Assembly (NCBI GenBank): GCA_017443845.1
Contig: JAFSXX010000045.1
Span: forward strand, 1 to 64,000
Direction of reading: 5' to 3'
DNA: 64,000 bases
DNA from: Bacteroidales bacterium
GTDB lineage: Bacteria; Bacteroidota; Bacteroidia; Bacteroidales; UBA932
A model generated the notes under the pieces. It was not told the origin of the DNA. It ran no database searches and was given only the letters and a program-made list of their open reading frames with translations. Shown piece by piece: positions 34,483-42,770 of the stretch; the stretch's first letter is position 1, and every line of letters starts with the position of its first letter. Position numbers and translations under genes: made by a program.

Positions 34483-35096
34483 TGTATAAGGAAACAATTA
34501 CACCCGAAGAGATAGAGACGTACGAACTGATTTCTTTCCCCGGCAAGATTTGGGTAATCGAAGCCGAGGGAGAGGATCTTGATTTTGCGGTGAGTCATCT
34601 CGCTTCGCAGCGTATTATAGGTTTCGATACCGAAACGCGCCCCGTCTTCACCCCGAACACCCCCCGGCACAAGACGGCGCTCCTGCAGCTTTCCAGCGAA
34701 ACCGACGCATTCCTGTTCAGGCTCAACAAGATGGGCCTTCCCAGGGCAGTCGCCGACATCCTGGCCGACCGCAGCATCACCAAGGTGGGCGCGGCGGTCC
34801 AGGACGATATCTACGGGCTCTACAAGCATCTGGATTTCAGGGCAGCGCGGTTTATGGACCTGCAGCAGCTCGGATTTGAATACGGCATCCGCGAGAAGAG
34901 CGTCCGCAAGATGGCGGCCATAATCTTCGGCCGCAAGGTCTCCAAGGCGCAGCAGTGCTCCAACTGGGAAGAGGATCCCCTCTCCGACGCGCAGCAGCTC
35001 TATGCCGCCACCGACGCCTGGATCTGCCTTAGGATGTACAAGACCCTCCTGGTCTCGCCGAAGGTCAAACTCAAGCCCCTCACAGCTGCGTTATGA
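34482..35096 (+). CDS. DnaQ-like 3'-5' exonuclease (RNase D-type domain)
   Basis: A protein of 204 residues, essentially one DEDD exonuclease domain. IGFDTETRP (46-54) is Exo I; the Exo II Asp lies in KVGAAVQDDI; TDAWICLRMY is Exo III with the D-x3-x pattern of the DEDDy subgroup. The fold and length match bacterial stand-alone RNase D/WRN-like exonucleases. Its start overlaps the racemase-like stop by one base (TGATG) and its end overlaps the RlmI-like start by four, so it is translated within the unit. Confidence 0.85.
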   Translation: MYKETITPEEIETYELISFPGKIWVIEAEGEDLDFAVSHLASQRIIGFDTETRPVFTPNTPRHKTALLQLSSETDAFLFRLNKMGLPRAVADILADRSITKVGAAVQDDIYGLYKHLDFRAARFMDLQQLGFEYGIREKSVRKMAAIIFGRKVSKAQQCSNWEEDPLSDAQQLYAATDAWICLRMYKTLLVSPKVKLKPLTAAL

Positions 35097-36316
35097 CGAG
35101 CGTCATTCTCAGAAAGGGACGCGAGGATTCGCTGCTCAGGTTCCACCCCTGGGTCTTCTCGGGTGCGATAGCCCGCCTTGAGGGCGACGAGCCTGCGGAG
35201 GGCGATGTGGTGGAGGTCCGTTCCGCCTCGGGACAGGTTATGGGATGCGGCCACTGGCAGATCGGATCCATCGCGGTCAGGATACTCTGCTTCGGCGAAG
35301 CGGTCCTTCCCGAAGGATTCTGGAAGATGCGTCTCGGAGCGGCCCTGGCGGAGCGCAAGGCCCTCGGCATGGCTCCTGAAGATGCAACTTCAACCACCTG
35401 CTACCGCCTTGTGCACGGCGAGGGAGACTCGCTGCCAGGCCTTATCATCGACTATTATGGCGGAGTCTGCGTAATGCAGGCCCATTCGGTGGGAATGTTC
35501 CTGGCCCGCCACGAGATAGCGGCGGCGCTCAGAGAGGTTTACGGCTCCGGACTCAAGGCAGTATATGACAAAAGTTCGGGTACGGCCCCTTTCAAGGCCG
35601 GCCTCGACTTGCTTGACGGGTATCTCTACGGCGACGGTTCCGCGCTTGCCAAGGATGCCTTCGTGCTCGAAAACGGGCACAAGTTCCACGTGAACTGGGA
35701 GGAGGGTCAGAAAACCGGATTCTTCCTCGACCAGAGGGAGAACCGGCAGCTCGTAGGGCTTCATTCCGCGGGCCGGAGGGTACTCAACCTCTTCTGCTAT
35801 ACGGGCGGATTTTCGATTTACGCCCTCGCTTCAGGCGCGCTCAGCGTCGATTCGGTGGACAGTTCGGCCAAGGCTATGGCGATGACCGACAGGAATGTGA
35901 TCCTCAACGGCTTTGCCACTTCCCGCGAGGAGGGTGACGGAGCGGTTCATCACAGCTACTGCTGCGACGCACTCGATTTCCTGCATTCGGCTCCCGAGGG
36001 CAAATACGATCTGATGATTGTCGATCCGCCTGCTTTCGCCAAACACCGCGGAGCGCTCCACAATGCGCTGCGCGCTTATCAGAGGCTCAATGCGGACGCC
36101 ATCTCCAAGGTGGCTCACGGCGGCATCGTATTCACTTTCAGTTGCTCGCAGGCAGTTGACCGCCAAGCCTTTTCGCTGGCGGTATTCTCGGCTGCGGCGC
36201 AGACCGGGCGCAATGTCCGCATCCTCGCGCGGCTCAGCCAGCCCGCCGACCATCCGGTGAGCATTTACCACCCCGAAGGGGAGTATCTCAAAGGACTGAT
36301 GCTCTATGTCGAATAG
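35093..36316 (+). CDS. RlmI-like class I SAM-dependent rRNA methyltransferase
   Basis: A protein of 407 residues with an N-terminal PUA-like part (VILRKGREDSLLRFHPWVFSGAI) and a Rossmann methyltransferase domain: NLFCYTGGFSIYA is the SAM-binding motif and IVDPPAFAKH the catalytic DPPxF motif. RlmI makes m5C1962 in 23S rRNA. This branch is the usual RlmI/RlmK-like family of Bacteroidota. The start ATGA overlaps the exonuclease stop and its end overlaps the RluA-like gene by 11 bases. Confidence 0.88.
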   Translation: MTSVILRKGREDSLLRFHPWVFSGAIARLEGDEPAEGDVVEVRSASGQVMGCGHWQIGSIAVRILCFGEAVLPEGFWKMRLGAALAERKALGMAPEDATSTTCYRLVHGEGDSLPGLIIDYYGGVCVMQAHSVGMFLARHEIAAALREVYGSGLKAVYDKSSGTAPFKAGLDLLDGYLYGDGSALAKDAFVLENGHKFHVNWEEGQKTGFFLDQRENRQLVGLHSAGRRVLNLFCYTGGFSIYALASGALSVDSVDSSAKAMAMTDRNVILNGFATSREEGDGAVHHSYCCDALDFLHSAPEGKYDLMIVDPPAFAKHRGALHNALRAYQRLNADAISKVAHGGIVFTFSCSQAVDRQAFSLAVFSAAAQTGRNVRILARLSQPADHPVSIYHPEGEYLKGLMLYVE

Positions 36317-37640
36317 CGCCTCCGGGGCGGCCTCCGCTCAGGTGACGCAACTTCCCGAAAAGTTTACCTATCCATTCTGCTATATGCCGCATCCGCTTGT
36401 GGCCGAGGCGGCTGCAAATCTCTGCCGCCGCATCGGCTCGGACCCTGGACTCCACTCACTCTTCGCCGAAGGCAAGATGATGGGGGTCCTGATGGTCGGA
36501 AAGCCCGGAGGCGGCACGGACTTCTTATATGGCTTTTCCGGCCTTGCCGGAGGGCGCTCGATCGTCGAAGGCTTCGTGCCGCCGATATTCGACACAACGG
36601 CTGTAGATATCGATTCGGGATCGCACGAGGAATCCGTCCGGCTGCAGGAGTGGCTCTTCGGGCAGTACATAGTTTCAAACGCCCGCGGAGAACAGCTGAG
36701 TATCAAGGATATATTCGCCCGGAGCGGCCTTGTGCCCCCCGGCGGAACCGGCGACTGTGCGGCTCCCAAGCTTCTGCAGTACGCATATGGGCACGGCCTG
36801 AAGCCCCTCGCGATGGGCGAATTCTGGTACGGAGCCTCCCCTGCCTCGGAAGTGCGGCGTCAGGGGGCATTCTATCCCTCCTGCACAGGCAAATGCGGCC
36901 CCCTGCTGGGTTTTATGCTGCAGGGGCTGGACGTCGAACCCAACCCTCTCGACTGCGACCATCTTTGGCAGCTCGGAGATCCGGTGATCCACTTCGAGGA
37001 CAGTTCGATCGTGGTGGTCGACAAGCCCGCCGGAATGCTCTCCGTCCCTGGCAGGACCTCGCGCGGCAATCTGCTGGAATGGCTCTCACAGCGCTGCGGG
37101 TGCCATATCCTGGAGTGCCACCGGCTCGATATGGACACTTCCGGACTGATGGTCTTCGCCAAGACTCCCGAGGCGCAGGCAGCGATCCGCCACCAGTTCG
37201 AAGGCCGCGAGGTTCGCAAGCAGTATCTGGCAAGACTCTGCCCTGCGGCGGCCGATGCCAAGGGGCCGGGAAGTCTCTCCCCCAGGCCGTTGAAGCCGGG
37301 CGAAAGCGGCAAGATTTCCCTTCCGCTGATGCTGGATTACTACGACCGCCCGCGCCAGAAAGTCGATTTCGAAAACGGAAAGCCCGCAGTGACCGATTAC
37401 GAGGTGCTCCGCGAACTGCCAGGCGGCATCCTCGAGGTGCGTTTCACTCCCTACACCGGCCGCACCCACCAGCTCCGCGTCCACGCCGCCCATCCCCTGG
37501 GCCTAGGCCGCCCCATACTCGGCGACCGCCTCTACGGCGGCCAGATGCCCGGCACCGACCGCCTGATGCTCCACTCCTCCCTCCTCGCCTTCCGCCACCC
37601 CGTGACCGGCTCAAGAATGAGATTCGAGTCGGGGCTGTAA
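36306..37640 (+). CDS. RluA-family pseudouridine synthase with N-terminal extension
   Basis: A protein of 444 residues. Residues 230-440 are the RluA domain: DSSIVVVDKPAGMLSVPG, then HRLDMDTSG (272-280) with catalytic D275, and the closing GRTHQLRVH motif. Residues 1-220 form the Bacteroidota-specific N-terminal part that includes GTGDCAAPKLLQYA. It isomerises uridine in rRNA or tRNA; the site cannot be told. It is the last gene of the racemase-like operon and nearly abuts the convergent DjlA-like gene. Confidence 0.88.
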   Translation: MSNSASGAASAQVTQLPEKFTYPFCYMPHPLVAEAAANLCRRIGSDPGLHSLFAEGKMMGVLMVGKPGGGTDFLYGFSGLAGGRSIVEGFVPPIFDTTAVDIDSGSHEESVRLQEWLFGQYIVSNARGEQLSIKDIFARSGLVPPGGTGDCAAPKLLQYAYGHGLKPLAMGEFWYGASPASEVRRQGAFYPSCTGKCGPLLGFMLQGLDVEPNPLDCDHLWQLGDPVIHFEDSSIVVVDKPAGMLSVPGRTSRGNLLEWLSQRCGCHILECHRLDMDTSGLMVFAKTPEAQAAIRHQFEGREVRKQYLARLCPAAADAKGPGSLSPRPLKPGESGKISLPLMLDYYDRPRQKVDFENGKPAVTDYEVLRELPGGILEVRFTPYTGRTHQLRVHAAHPLGLGRPILGDRLYGGQMPGTDRLMLHSSLLAFRHPVTGSRMRFESGL

Positions 37641-37645
37641 AAGCC

Positions 37646-38458
37646 TTAGTTCATCCCGCGTTCCCTCTTGATGGATTCGTAGGCGTCCTGGATTTGGCGG
37701 AATTTTTCGGCGGCGGCCTTCTGGACATCCGGGCCGAGGGTGGCGACTTTGTCGGGGTGGTTCTTCATCGCCATTTTGCGGTATGCGGTGCGGACTTCTT
37801 CGTCGGTCGCATCAGGGGATATCTCGAGGACGGCGTAGGCCGAATTCGTATCCCTGTAGAACATCGAAATCACGGAATTGATATCGGCGCCGCTCAGTCC
37901 GATTGTGGAGCCCACGGTCTCCAGGACAGCTTTTTCGTTACGTGAGAAATCTCCGTCGGCAAGGGCCAGCTGCACAAGATAGTGGAAGAGCTGAAGGCGC
38001 TGGGAATAGTTCATATTCCCGGCTATCTGGGCTCCGACAGTATAGATATTGATATCCTGCCGCATCAGCTGTTCGAGGATCTGCATAGCCTCCTGGACAG
38101 CGGAATCGCCGAAGTTCCTGCGGACGAAATCCCTCACATAGTCCTTCTCGGCCTGTAGATTCTTGCCATCGGCCTTGATGATGGCGGCGGAAAGCACCAG
38201 GAGGCTCACCATAAAGCTGTTGCGCTGCTCCTGCTGCGTATATGTGCGGCGATAACTCCCGCCGGGACCGTAGCCGGAGCCGGAAGAGGTGGTGCGGGAA
38301 TAGGTCCGCGAACCTGAACCTCCGTTGCCGGAGCTTATCCTGCGGGAAGAGTCGATATATCCGTCAACGGCGGCCCCGAGCCAGAAGCCGAGAAGCGCTC
38401 CGATGGGTCCGAAAGCCACCCATCCGAGATATCCGCCGATCCATTTTGCGAGTCCCAT
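37646..38458 (-). CDS. DjlA-like membrane protein: TerB-like and J domains
   Basis: A protein of 270 residues with an N-terminal membrane segment (about 8-30, glycine-rich), a Gly/Ser/Arg-rich linker (40-75), a TerB-like helical domain (about 78-195) and a C-terminal J domain with HPD at 234-236. This is the DjlA architecture, a membrane-anchored DnaK co-chaperone. DnaK itself is not in this window. It stands apart from the exonuclease gene by 77 bases and I see no canonical -7 box directly upstream. Confidence 0.88.
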   Translation of the reverse strand: MGLAKWIGGYLGWVAFGPIGALLGFWLGAAVDGYIDSSRRISSGNGGSGSRTYSRTTSSGSGYGPGGSYRRTYTQQEQRNSFMVSLLVLSAAIIKADGKNLQAEKDYVRDFVRRNFGDSAVQEAMQILEQLMRQDINIYTVGAQIAGNMNYSQRLQLFHYLVQLALADGDFSRNEKAVLETVGSTIGLSGADINSVISMFYRDTNSAYAVLEISPDATDEEVRTAYRKMAMKNHPDKVATLGPDVQKAAAEKFRQIQDAYESIKRERGMN

Positions 38459-38535
38459 ATTATCTTGTTTGCGCTGTTATTCTACAAATCCCGGTCCATG
38501 GGGCGTTTCTGCCATTTTGGCGTACCGATGGCCCT

Positions 38536-39030
38536 CTACAATAATTCCATCGCTATCGCGGCGCAGGCCTCGGCGTCGGCCAGGGCGTGGTGATGACGCG
38601 TGAGGTCGTAGCCCACCGCGGTAGCGACCGTCTGGAGCTGATGATTGGGCAATGTGCGGCCGAAATGGCGCCGGGAGGCCGCCAGGGTGTCGTAGAACCG
38701 GTAATCGGGATAATCCATCTGATAGACCCTGAAAACCGATTTGAGACAGCCTTCGTCGAAACGGGCATTGTGGGCCACGAGCGGCAGGCCTTCGATCAGC
38801 GGCTCGATGCGTTCCCATACCCTCGGGAAAACCGGCGCGCCGTCGGTATCCTCGGGGCCGAGGCCGTGGACACGGCGGCAGAACCACTGGTAATAATCGG
38901 GTTCGGGATGGATGAGGCTGTAGAACCGCTCTGCAATCTCACCTTCCCGCACCACGACAATCCCCACGCTGCAGACGCTGCACGGGCACTCGTTCGCGGT
39001 TTCGAAGTCTATCGCGGCGAAATCCCTCAT
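38536..39030 (-). CDS. DnaQ-type 3'-5' exonuclease (polymerase III epsilon-like)
   Basis: A protein of 164 residues. AAIDFETAN at residues 5-13 gives the Exo I acidic pair D8 and E10. LVAHNARFDEGCL is Exo II and HHALADAEACA is Exo III with the DEDDh His. It is one bare exonuclease domain, as in the short DnaQ-like proteins of Bacteroidota. Start ATG at 39028-39030 is chosen because the fold begins there. It follows the tyrosine phosphatase by four bases. Confidence 0.88.
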   Translation of the reverse strand: MRDFAAIDFETANECPCSVCSVGIVVVREGEIAERFYSLIHPEPDYYQWFCRRVHGLGPEDTDGAPVFPRVWERIEPLIEGLPLVAHNARFDEGCLKSVFRVYQMDYPDYRFYDTLAASRRHFGRTLPNHQLQTVATAVGYDLTRHHHALADAEACAAIAMELL

Positions 39031-39034
39031 AAGG

Positions 39035-39496
39035 TCATTCGTTCCCCTCGAGGCTGTCGAGCATTGCCGCGCAGCCCAGCGAAAGGTCCCTCCAGGTGGC
39101 TTCAAAATCCCCTGTGTACCAGGGATCTGCTACATCGCGGTCAGAACCGGCATAAGACATCATAAGGTGGATCTTGCCCTCCGGGTCGGATGGAATGATG
39201 CGGCGGATGAGGCGCAGGTTGGAGGCATCCATACAGATGATAATGTCGAACCTGCCATAATCCTCCGCCTTAATGCGACGCGCGCGTTTGGCATCGTCGT
39301 ATGGCACGCCGTGGCGCTCCAGGCACCGTTTTGCGGGCGGGTAGATGGGATTGCCTATCTCCTCCGATGAGACGGCGGCGGACTCTATATGATAGGCGGA
39401 TCCGAGCCCGCGCCTGGCGACAAGGTCCTTGAGTATGAATTCGCCCATCGGGCTGCGGCAGATGTTGCCGTGGCAGACGAAGAGTATATTTTTCAT
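39035..39496 (-). CDS. Low-molecular-weight protein tyrosine phosphatase
   Basis: A protein of 153 residues with the P-loop CHGNICRS (C8 to S15, CX5R) and the acidic loop VADPWYTGDF that supplies the general-acid Asp. Such enzymes dephosphorylate tyrosine kinases of capsule/exopolysaccharide systems or arsenate. No partner kinase is nearby. It overlaps the EamA transporter by four bases (ATGA). Confidence 0.93.
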   Translation of the reverse strand: MKNILFVCHGNICRSPMGEFILKDLVARRGLGSAYHIESAAVSSEEIGNPIYPPAKRCLERHGVPYDDAKRARRIKAEDYGRFDIIICMDASNLRLIRRIIPSDPEGKIHLMMSYAGSDRDVADPWYTGDFEATWRDLSLGCAAMLDSLEGNE

Positions 39497-40416
39497 TTTG
39501 ATCCGGCGGTTTTGGGAGTGGGTAATTGTGCGATGATCACTGCGGCGAAGACAAGGACCGCACCGATGCTCTCGCGGACGGTCAGGCTCTGATGGAGGAT
39601 GAGCCATCCCGCGAGGACCGCGAAGAGCGACTCGAGGCTCATAAGGAGGGATGCCACCGTGGGGTTGAGCCCCTTCTGCCCCATTATCTGGAAGGTGTAG
39701 CCGATGGCGCTCGAGAGGATCGCGGCGTAGGAGAGGGATATCCAGGCTCCTGGCGAGGAGAATGACGAAGCCCAGGTCTGGAAACCATTCGGTATGATAT
39801 CCATAGGAATCATCAGCAGCGAGGATAGCGCTCCGCAGGTAAAGAACTGGACAGCTGCGAGTTTGAGGGCATCATACAGAGGCGAGAAACGGTCCACAGC
39901 CAGGATCTGGAAGGCGAAAAGCAGAGCGCACGCCACTACCAGCAGGTCGGAGAGCCGGAAGGTGAAAGCCTCGTTGATGCACAGAAGATAGAGCCCTCCG
40001 AGGGCCAGGATGACTCCAATCCATATAGTCCGGGAGGTTGTCTTTTTGAAGATGAGCAAGTTCAGAATCGGCACCAGGACAATATAGACCGCCGTCAGGA
40101 ATCCGGCCTTTCCGGCACTGGTTCCCTGCGCGATGCCTTCCTGTTGGAGAAGGCTGGCGGCGCACAGGAGGACGCCGCAGATAATGCCTGAGGGCCAGAG
40201 AGCCCTGCCGTTCTCCCCTGCCGGCCGCTCTCCCCTCGCCTTGCGGTCCCTTATGAGGATGAAGGGAAGAAGCACGGCGGATGCCACGAGGAACCTGATG
40301 CCCGTGAAGGTACACGAGCCGAAATGCTCGCTTCCTTCGCTCTGGGCAACGAAAGCGACGCCCCATATCAGGGCGGTGAAGGTAAGCAGCAGCGAGTTCC
40401 TGATTTGTCTGTTCAT
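39493..40416 (-). CDS. EamA-type drug/metabolite transporter
   Basis: A protein of 307 residues with about ten hydrophobic segments in two EamA repeats, starting LLLTFTALIWGVAFVAQ. The second repeat contains the conserved SLESLFAVLAGWLILHQ. DMT/EamA carriers move amino acids or other metabolites; the substrate is not known. Its start codon lies only eight bases after a -7 box at 40425-40432 (minus), so the transcript would be almost leaderless. Confidence 0.88.
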   Translation of the reverse strand: MNRQIRNSLLLTFTALIWGVAFVAQSEGSEHFGSCTFTGIRFLVASAVLLPFILIRDRKARGERPAGENGRALWPSGIICGVLLCAASLLQQEGIAQGTSAGKAGFLTAVYIVLVPILNLLIFKKTTSRTIWIGVILALGGLYLLCINEAFTFRLSDLLVVACALLFAFQILAVDRFSPLYDALKLAAVQFFTCGALSSLLMIPMDIIPNGFQTWASSFSSPGAWISLSYAAILSSAIGYTFQIMGQKGLNPTVASLLMSLESLFAVLAGWLILHQSLTVRESIGAVLVFAAVIIAQLPTPKTAGSK

Positions 40417-40424
40417 CTCGAGGG

Positions 40425-40432
40425 CAAATATA
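40425..40432 (-). promoter_or_regulatory. -7 box TATATTTG (minus) for EamA transporter operon
   Basis: CAAATATA on the plus strand reads TATATTTG on the minus strand, ending eight bases before the ATG at 40414-40416. It pairs symmetrically with the plus box at 40443-40450. No clear -33. Confidence 0.6.
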
Positions 40433-40442
40433 GTGTTTTTGC

Positions 40443-40450
40443 TATATTTG
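40443..40450 (+). promoter_or_regulatory. -7 box TATATTTG for HAD hydrolase
   Basis: TATATTTG ends four bases before the first ATG of the HAD gene (40455). The transcript would be leaderless from that ATG, or would use the ATG at 40470. It mirrors the minus box ten bases away. Confidence 0.6.
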
Positions 40451-40454
40451 CGCT

Positions 40455-41120
40455 ATGATTGAAACAGGAATGACAAGATGTGCCATTGTCGACTTCGACG
40501 GCACACTGGGCGATACACGCCAGAATATCATCAAGACTTTCCGCGACACGATGATCAGGCTCGGCCTGCCGCTGAAGGACGAGAACACTTGCGGAGCCAC
40601 CATCGGGCTGCCGCTGCCGGAGGGATTCCGTCAGTTGTTCCCCGACCTGCCCCAGACAAAGATAGATGAGTGCGTAACCGTTTACCGGGAGATTTTCGAC
40701 GAGAACAAGGTGCTGCTCCAGCCAAAGCTCTTCCCCGGCGCCCTCGAAGCAGTCAGGGAGATATATGGGCGCGGAATCAAGATAACCATCGCCTCGTCGC
40801 GTGGCGAGAAGACTCTCAACGAATTCCTGGAGGAGATGGGGATTTCCGATTACATCTGCTATGTCCTCGGTGCCAACGGAGCCCCGCGCCCCAAGCCCGA
40901 TCCCGCGCCTGTGCTCAAAACGCTTGAGGACCTCGGATTCAGCGCTTCCGAAGCCATAGTCATAGGCGATATGCCGGTGGATATCCTTATGGGTGCCCGC
41001 GCCGGCGTCAGGACCTGCGGCGTCACCTGGGGCAACGCCTCCCGCGAGGACCTTGCCGCCGCCGGCGCCGACTACATCATCGACAGTTTTCCGGAATTGC
41101 TGGAAGTATCAGGCCTGTAA
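40455..41120 (+). CDS. HAD-family hydrolase (Gph/PgmB-like)
   Basis: A protein of 221 residues. Motif I is VDFDGTLGDT with D13 and D15; ASSRGEKT is motif II and VIGDMPVDI motif IV; the C1 cap (about 20-85) is of the phosphoglycolate-phosphatase type. It dephosphorylates a small phosphorylated metabolite that sequence does not fix. The -7 box ends four bases before the ATG at 40455; a start at ATG 40470 (MTRCAIVDFDG) would leave a short leader and still keep motif I. Confidence 0.85.
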   Translation: MIETGMTRCAIVDFDGTLGDTRQNIIKTFRDTMIRLGLPLKDENTCGATIGLPLPEGFRQLFPDLPQTKIDECVTVYREIFDENKVLLQPKLFPGALEAVREIYGRGIKITIASSRGEKTLNEFLEEMGISDYICYVLGANGAPRPKPDPAPVLKTLEDLGFSASEAIVIGDMPVDILMGARAGVRTCGVTWGNASREDLAAAGADYIIDSFPELLEVSGL

Positions 41121-41135
41121 AGACAACGGAGGATA

Positions 41136-41624
41136 TCACTCCCCGCAAGTCACTTTCCACCGGAGGCGCCAGCGGCCATCCTCATAATCGTGGCTGATAA
41201 TCTTGAACGTTCCCACCTCGGAGGTGTTGGAAACGTGGTTGCCAATGCAGGCGCAGGTATCGTAGTCGCCAACCCGTACAATCCTCAGAGTATCGGATAC
41301 ATTCTCCGGAAGCTTGCTCAGATCGACCACCGAAGCGGCCTCTGCCAGGGGCAGGTATTCGATGGTTACGTCCAGGTTCCGGGCGATGACCTCATTCACC
41401 CGCCGCTCGATCTCTGCCACCTGGGCCTCTGTAGGCGCTTCGGCCAGCAGATAATCGCACTTGCTCTTCTTGCGCTCCACGTGCGCGTTACGGGAACGGG
41501 GACAGCCGAACATCTTCACCATAGTGGCATTAAGGATATGCTCCGCCGTGTGGGCCGGAGCATATTCCTCTTTGTTATGGGCGTTGAGCACGGGAGCCGC
41601 GCCAATAGTATCCTGTTCTGACAT
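41136..41624 (-). CDS. AlaX-like tRNA editing (SAD-domain) protein
   Basis: A protein of 162 residues carrying the zinc-binding set of the second additional domain of alanyl/threonyl-tRNA synthetases: HTAEH (25-29) with H25 and H29, and CACIGNH near the C-terminus with the C-x3-H pair. Stand-alone AlaX proteins clear mischarged Ser- or Gly-tRNA-Ala in trans. This short form lacks the N-terminal glycine-rich motif of longer AlaX. It ends 16 bases after the HAD gene (convergent) and is preceded by rubrerythrin three bases upstream. Confidence 0.82.
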   Translation of the reverse strand: MSEQDTIGAAPVLNAHNKEEYAPAHTAEHILNATMVKMFGCPRSRNAHVERKKSKCDYLLAEAPTEAQVAEIERRVNEVIARNLDVTIEYLPLAEAASVVDLSKLPENVSDTLRIVRVGDYDTCACIGNHVSNTSEVGTFKIISHDYEDGRWRLRWKVTCGE

Positions 41625-41627
41625 AGA

Positions 41628-42203
41628 CTAATAGTTGTCTTTCAGAACCTCGAAATAAGCCTGCGGATGGAGGCATGCAGGGCATTTTTCAGGTGCCTCT
41701 TCGGCCTCGATGATGAATCCGCAGTTGCGGCACTGCCAGTAAACCTTGCCGTCCTTCTTGAACATAGTATATTCCTCGAGGTTCTTCAGAAGCTTGTTGT
41801 AGCGCTCCTCGTGGCCCTTCTCGGCTACCGCGATGTTGGTGTACATCTCTGCAATTTCGTCGAAGCCCTCCTCGCGCGCGATGCGTGCGAACTCGGGATA
41901 AGCCTCGGTCCACTCCTCGTTCTCGCCTGCTGCGGCTGCCTTGAGGTTGTCAATGGTCTTGCCGATTACGCCTGCGGGGAAAGATGCGGTGATCTCGCAC
42001 ATTCCGCCCTCAAGGTATTTGAACATCCTCTTGGCGTGCTCCTTCTCCTGGTTGGCCGTCTCTTCGAAAATGGCCGCAACCTGCTCGTAGCCCTCTTTCT
42101 TGGCTGCCGAAGCGAAATAGTTATAGCGCATCCTGGCCTGGCTCTCGCCGGCGAACGAATGCATCAGGTTCTTCTCTGTCCTGGTTCCTTTAAGTGATTT
42201 CAT
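41628..42203 (-). CDS. rbr: Rubrerythrin
   Basis: A protein of 191 residues: an N-terminal four-helix ferritin-like domain with E-x-x-H diiron motifs (HSFAGESQARMRY, EETANQEKEHA, and ENIAVAEKGHEERY-type) and a C-terminal rubredoxin-like Fe(SCys)4 site (CRNCGF ... CPAC). It reduces hydrogen peroxide in anaerobes, which fits an oxygen-sensitive gut-type bacterium. It lies 16 bases after the small lipoprotein gene and 3 bases before the AlaX-like gene. Confidence 0.95.
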   Translation of the reverse strand: MKSLKGTRTEKNLMHSFAGESQARMRYNYFASAAKKEGYEQVAAIFEETANQEKEHAKRMFKYLEGGMCEITASFPAGVIGKTIDNLKAAAAGENEEWTEAYPEFARIAREEGFDEIAEMYTNIAVAEKGHEERYNKLLKNLEEYTMFKKDGKVYWQCRNCGFIIEAEEAPEKCPACLHPQAYFEVLKDNY

Positions 42204-42219
42204 ATTGATGTTTTTAGGA

Positions 42220-42675
42220 TTATTGTCTGGTGAAGACCACGTCGTGGAGTACTCCCGACATCAATGAGCCGTCGAAGAGTCCCTCAAACTCTTTGATGAT
42301 CATCTGCTTGCCGTCTTCGGATACCGTTCCGGTCCAATAATAAGTTACTTCGTTATTCTTGCCGTCCTTTCTCAGATAAGGAATTTTTACAGTCGGATAC
42401 TCGTAGAAGACTTCTCCTATGTATCTAGATTGAGTTCCTGCATTCATATCGCCCGGGCTACCCGGCCGTTCGACCTTTTCCGCCGTCAAACTGAAACGAT
42501 ATCCATTTGATGTAAACATTATAACGGCCTCACCGGTGTCTATTTCGTCATAGATGCTCAGGTCGGCTACCCAGCGGGTGTTCTTGATGGATTCGGTGAT
42601 GTCGGCGCAGGATGAGAGCGCAAAAATGAGTGCGCATACGGCGACCGTGAAGGACAGGATCTTTTTCATTTCCAT
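42220..42675 (-). CDS. Small hypothetical lipoprotein
   Basis: A protein of 151 residues with a lipoprotein signal ending LSSC (about residue 23). The rest is beta-rich with many Asp, Thr and Tyr and no motif I recognise; its size and pattern resemble lipocalin-like or other small beta-sandwich lipoproteins of Bacteroidales. Two close Mets (MEMKK) make the start ambiguous by two codons. It lies directly upstream of rubrerythrin. Function unknown. Confidence 0.75.
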   Translation of the reverse strand: MEMKKILSFTVAVCALIFALSSCADITESIKNTRWVADLSIYDEIDTGEAVIMFTSNGYRFSLTAEKVERPGSPGDMNAGTQSRYIGEVFYEYPTVKIPYLRKDGKNNEVTYYWTGTVSEDGKQMIIKEFEGLFDGSLMSGVLHDVVFTRQ

Positions 42676-42732
42676 AGTTTATTCAATAGTGTAAAGTTAA
42701 CCATATTGCGACATTAATCAAAAGAAATTCGG

Positions 42733-42740
42733 TAACTTTG
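42733..42740 (+). promoter_or_regulatory. -7 box TAACTTTG for nitroreductase lipoprotein
   Basis: TAACTTTG lies 30 bases before the ATG at 42771; the nearest TTG upstream (42706-42708) is 24 bases away, longer than consensus. A one-mismatch box (TAACTTTA) reads the other way at 42692-42699. Confidence 0.5.
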
Positions 42741-42770
42741 CGTTATATACATTGCTTAATAATTTCCACT

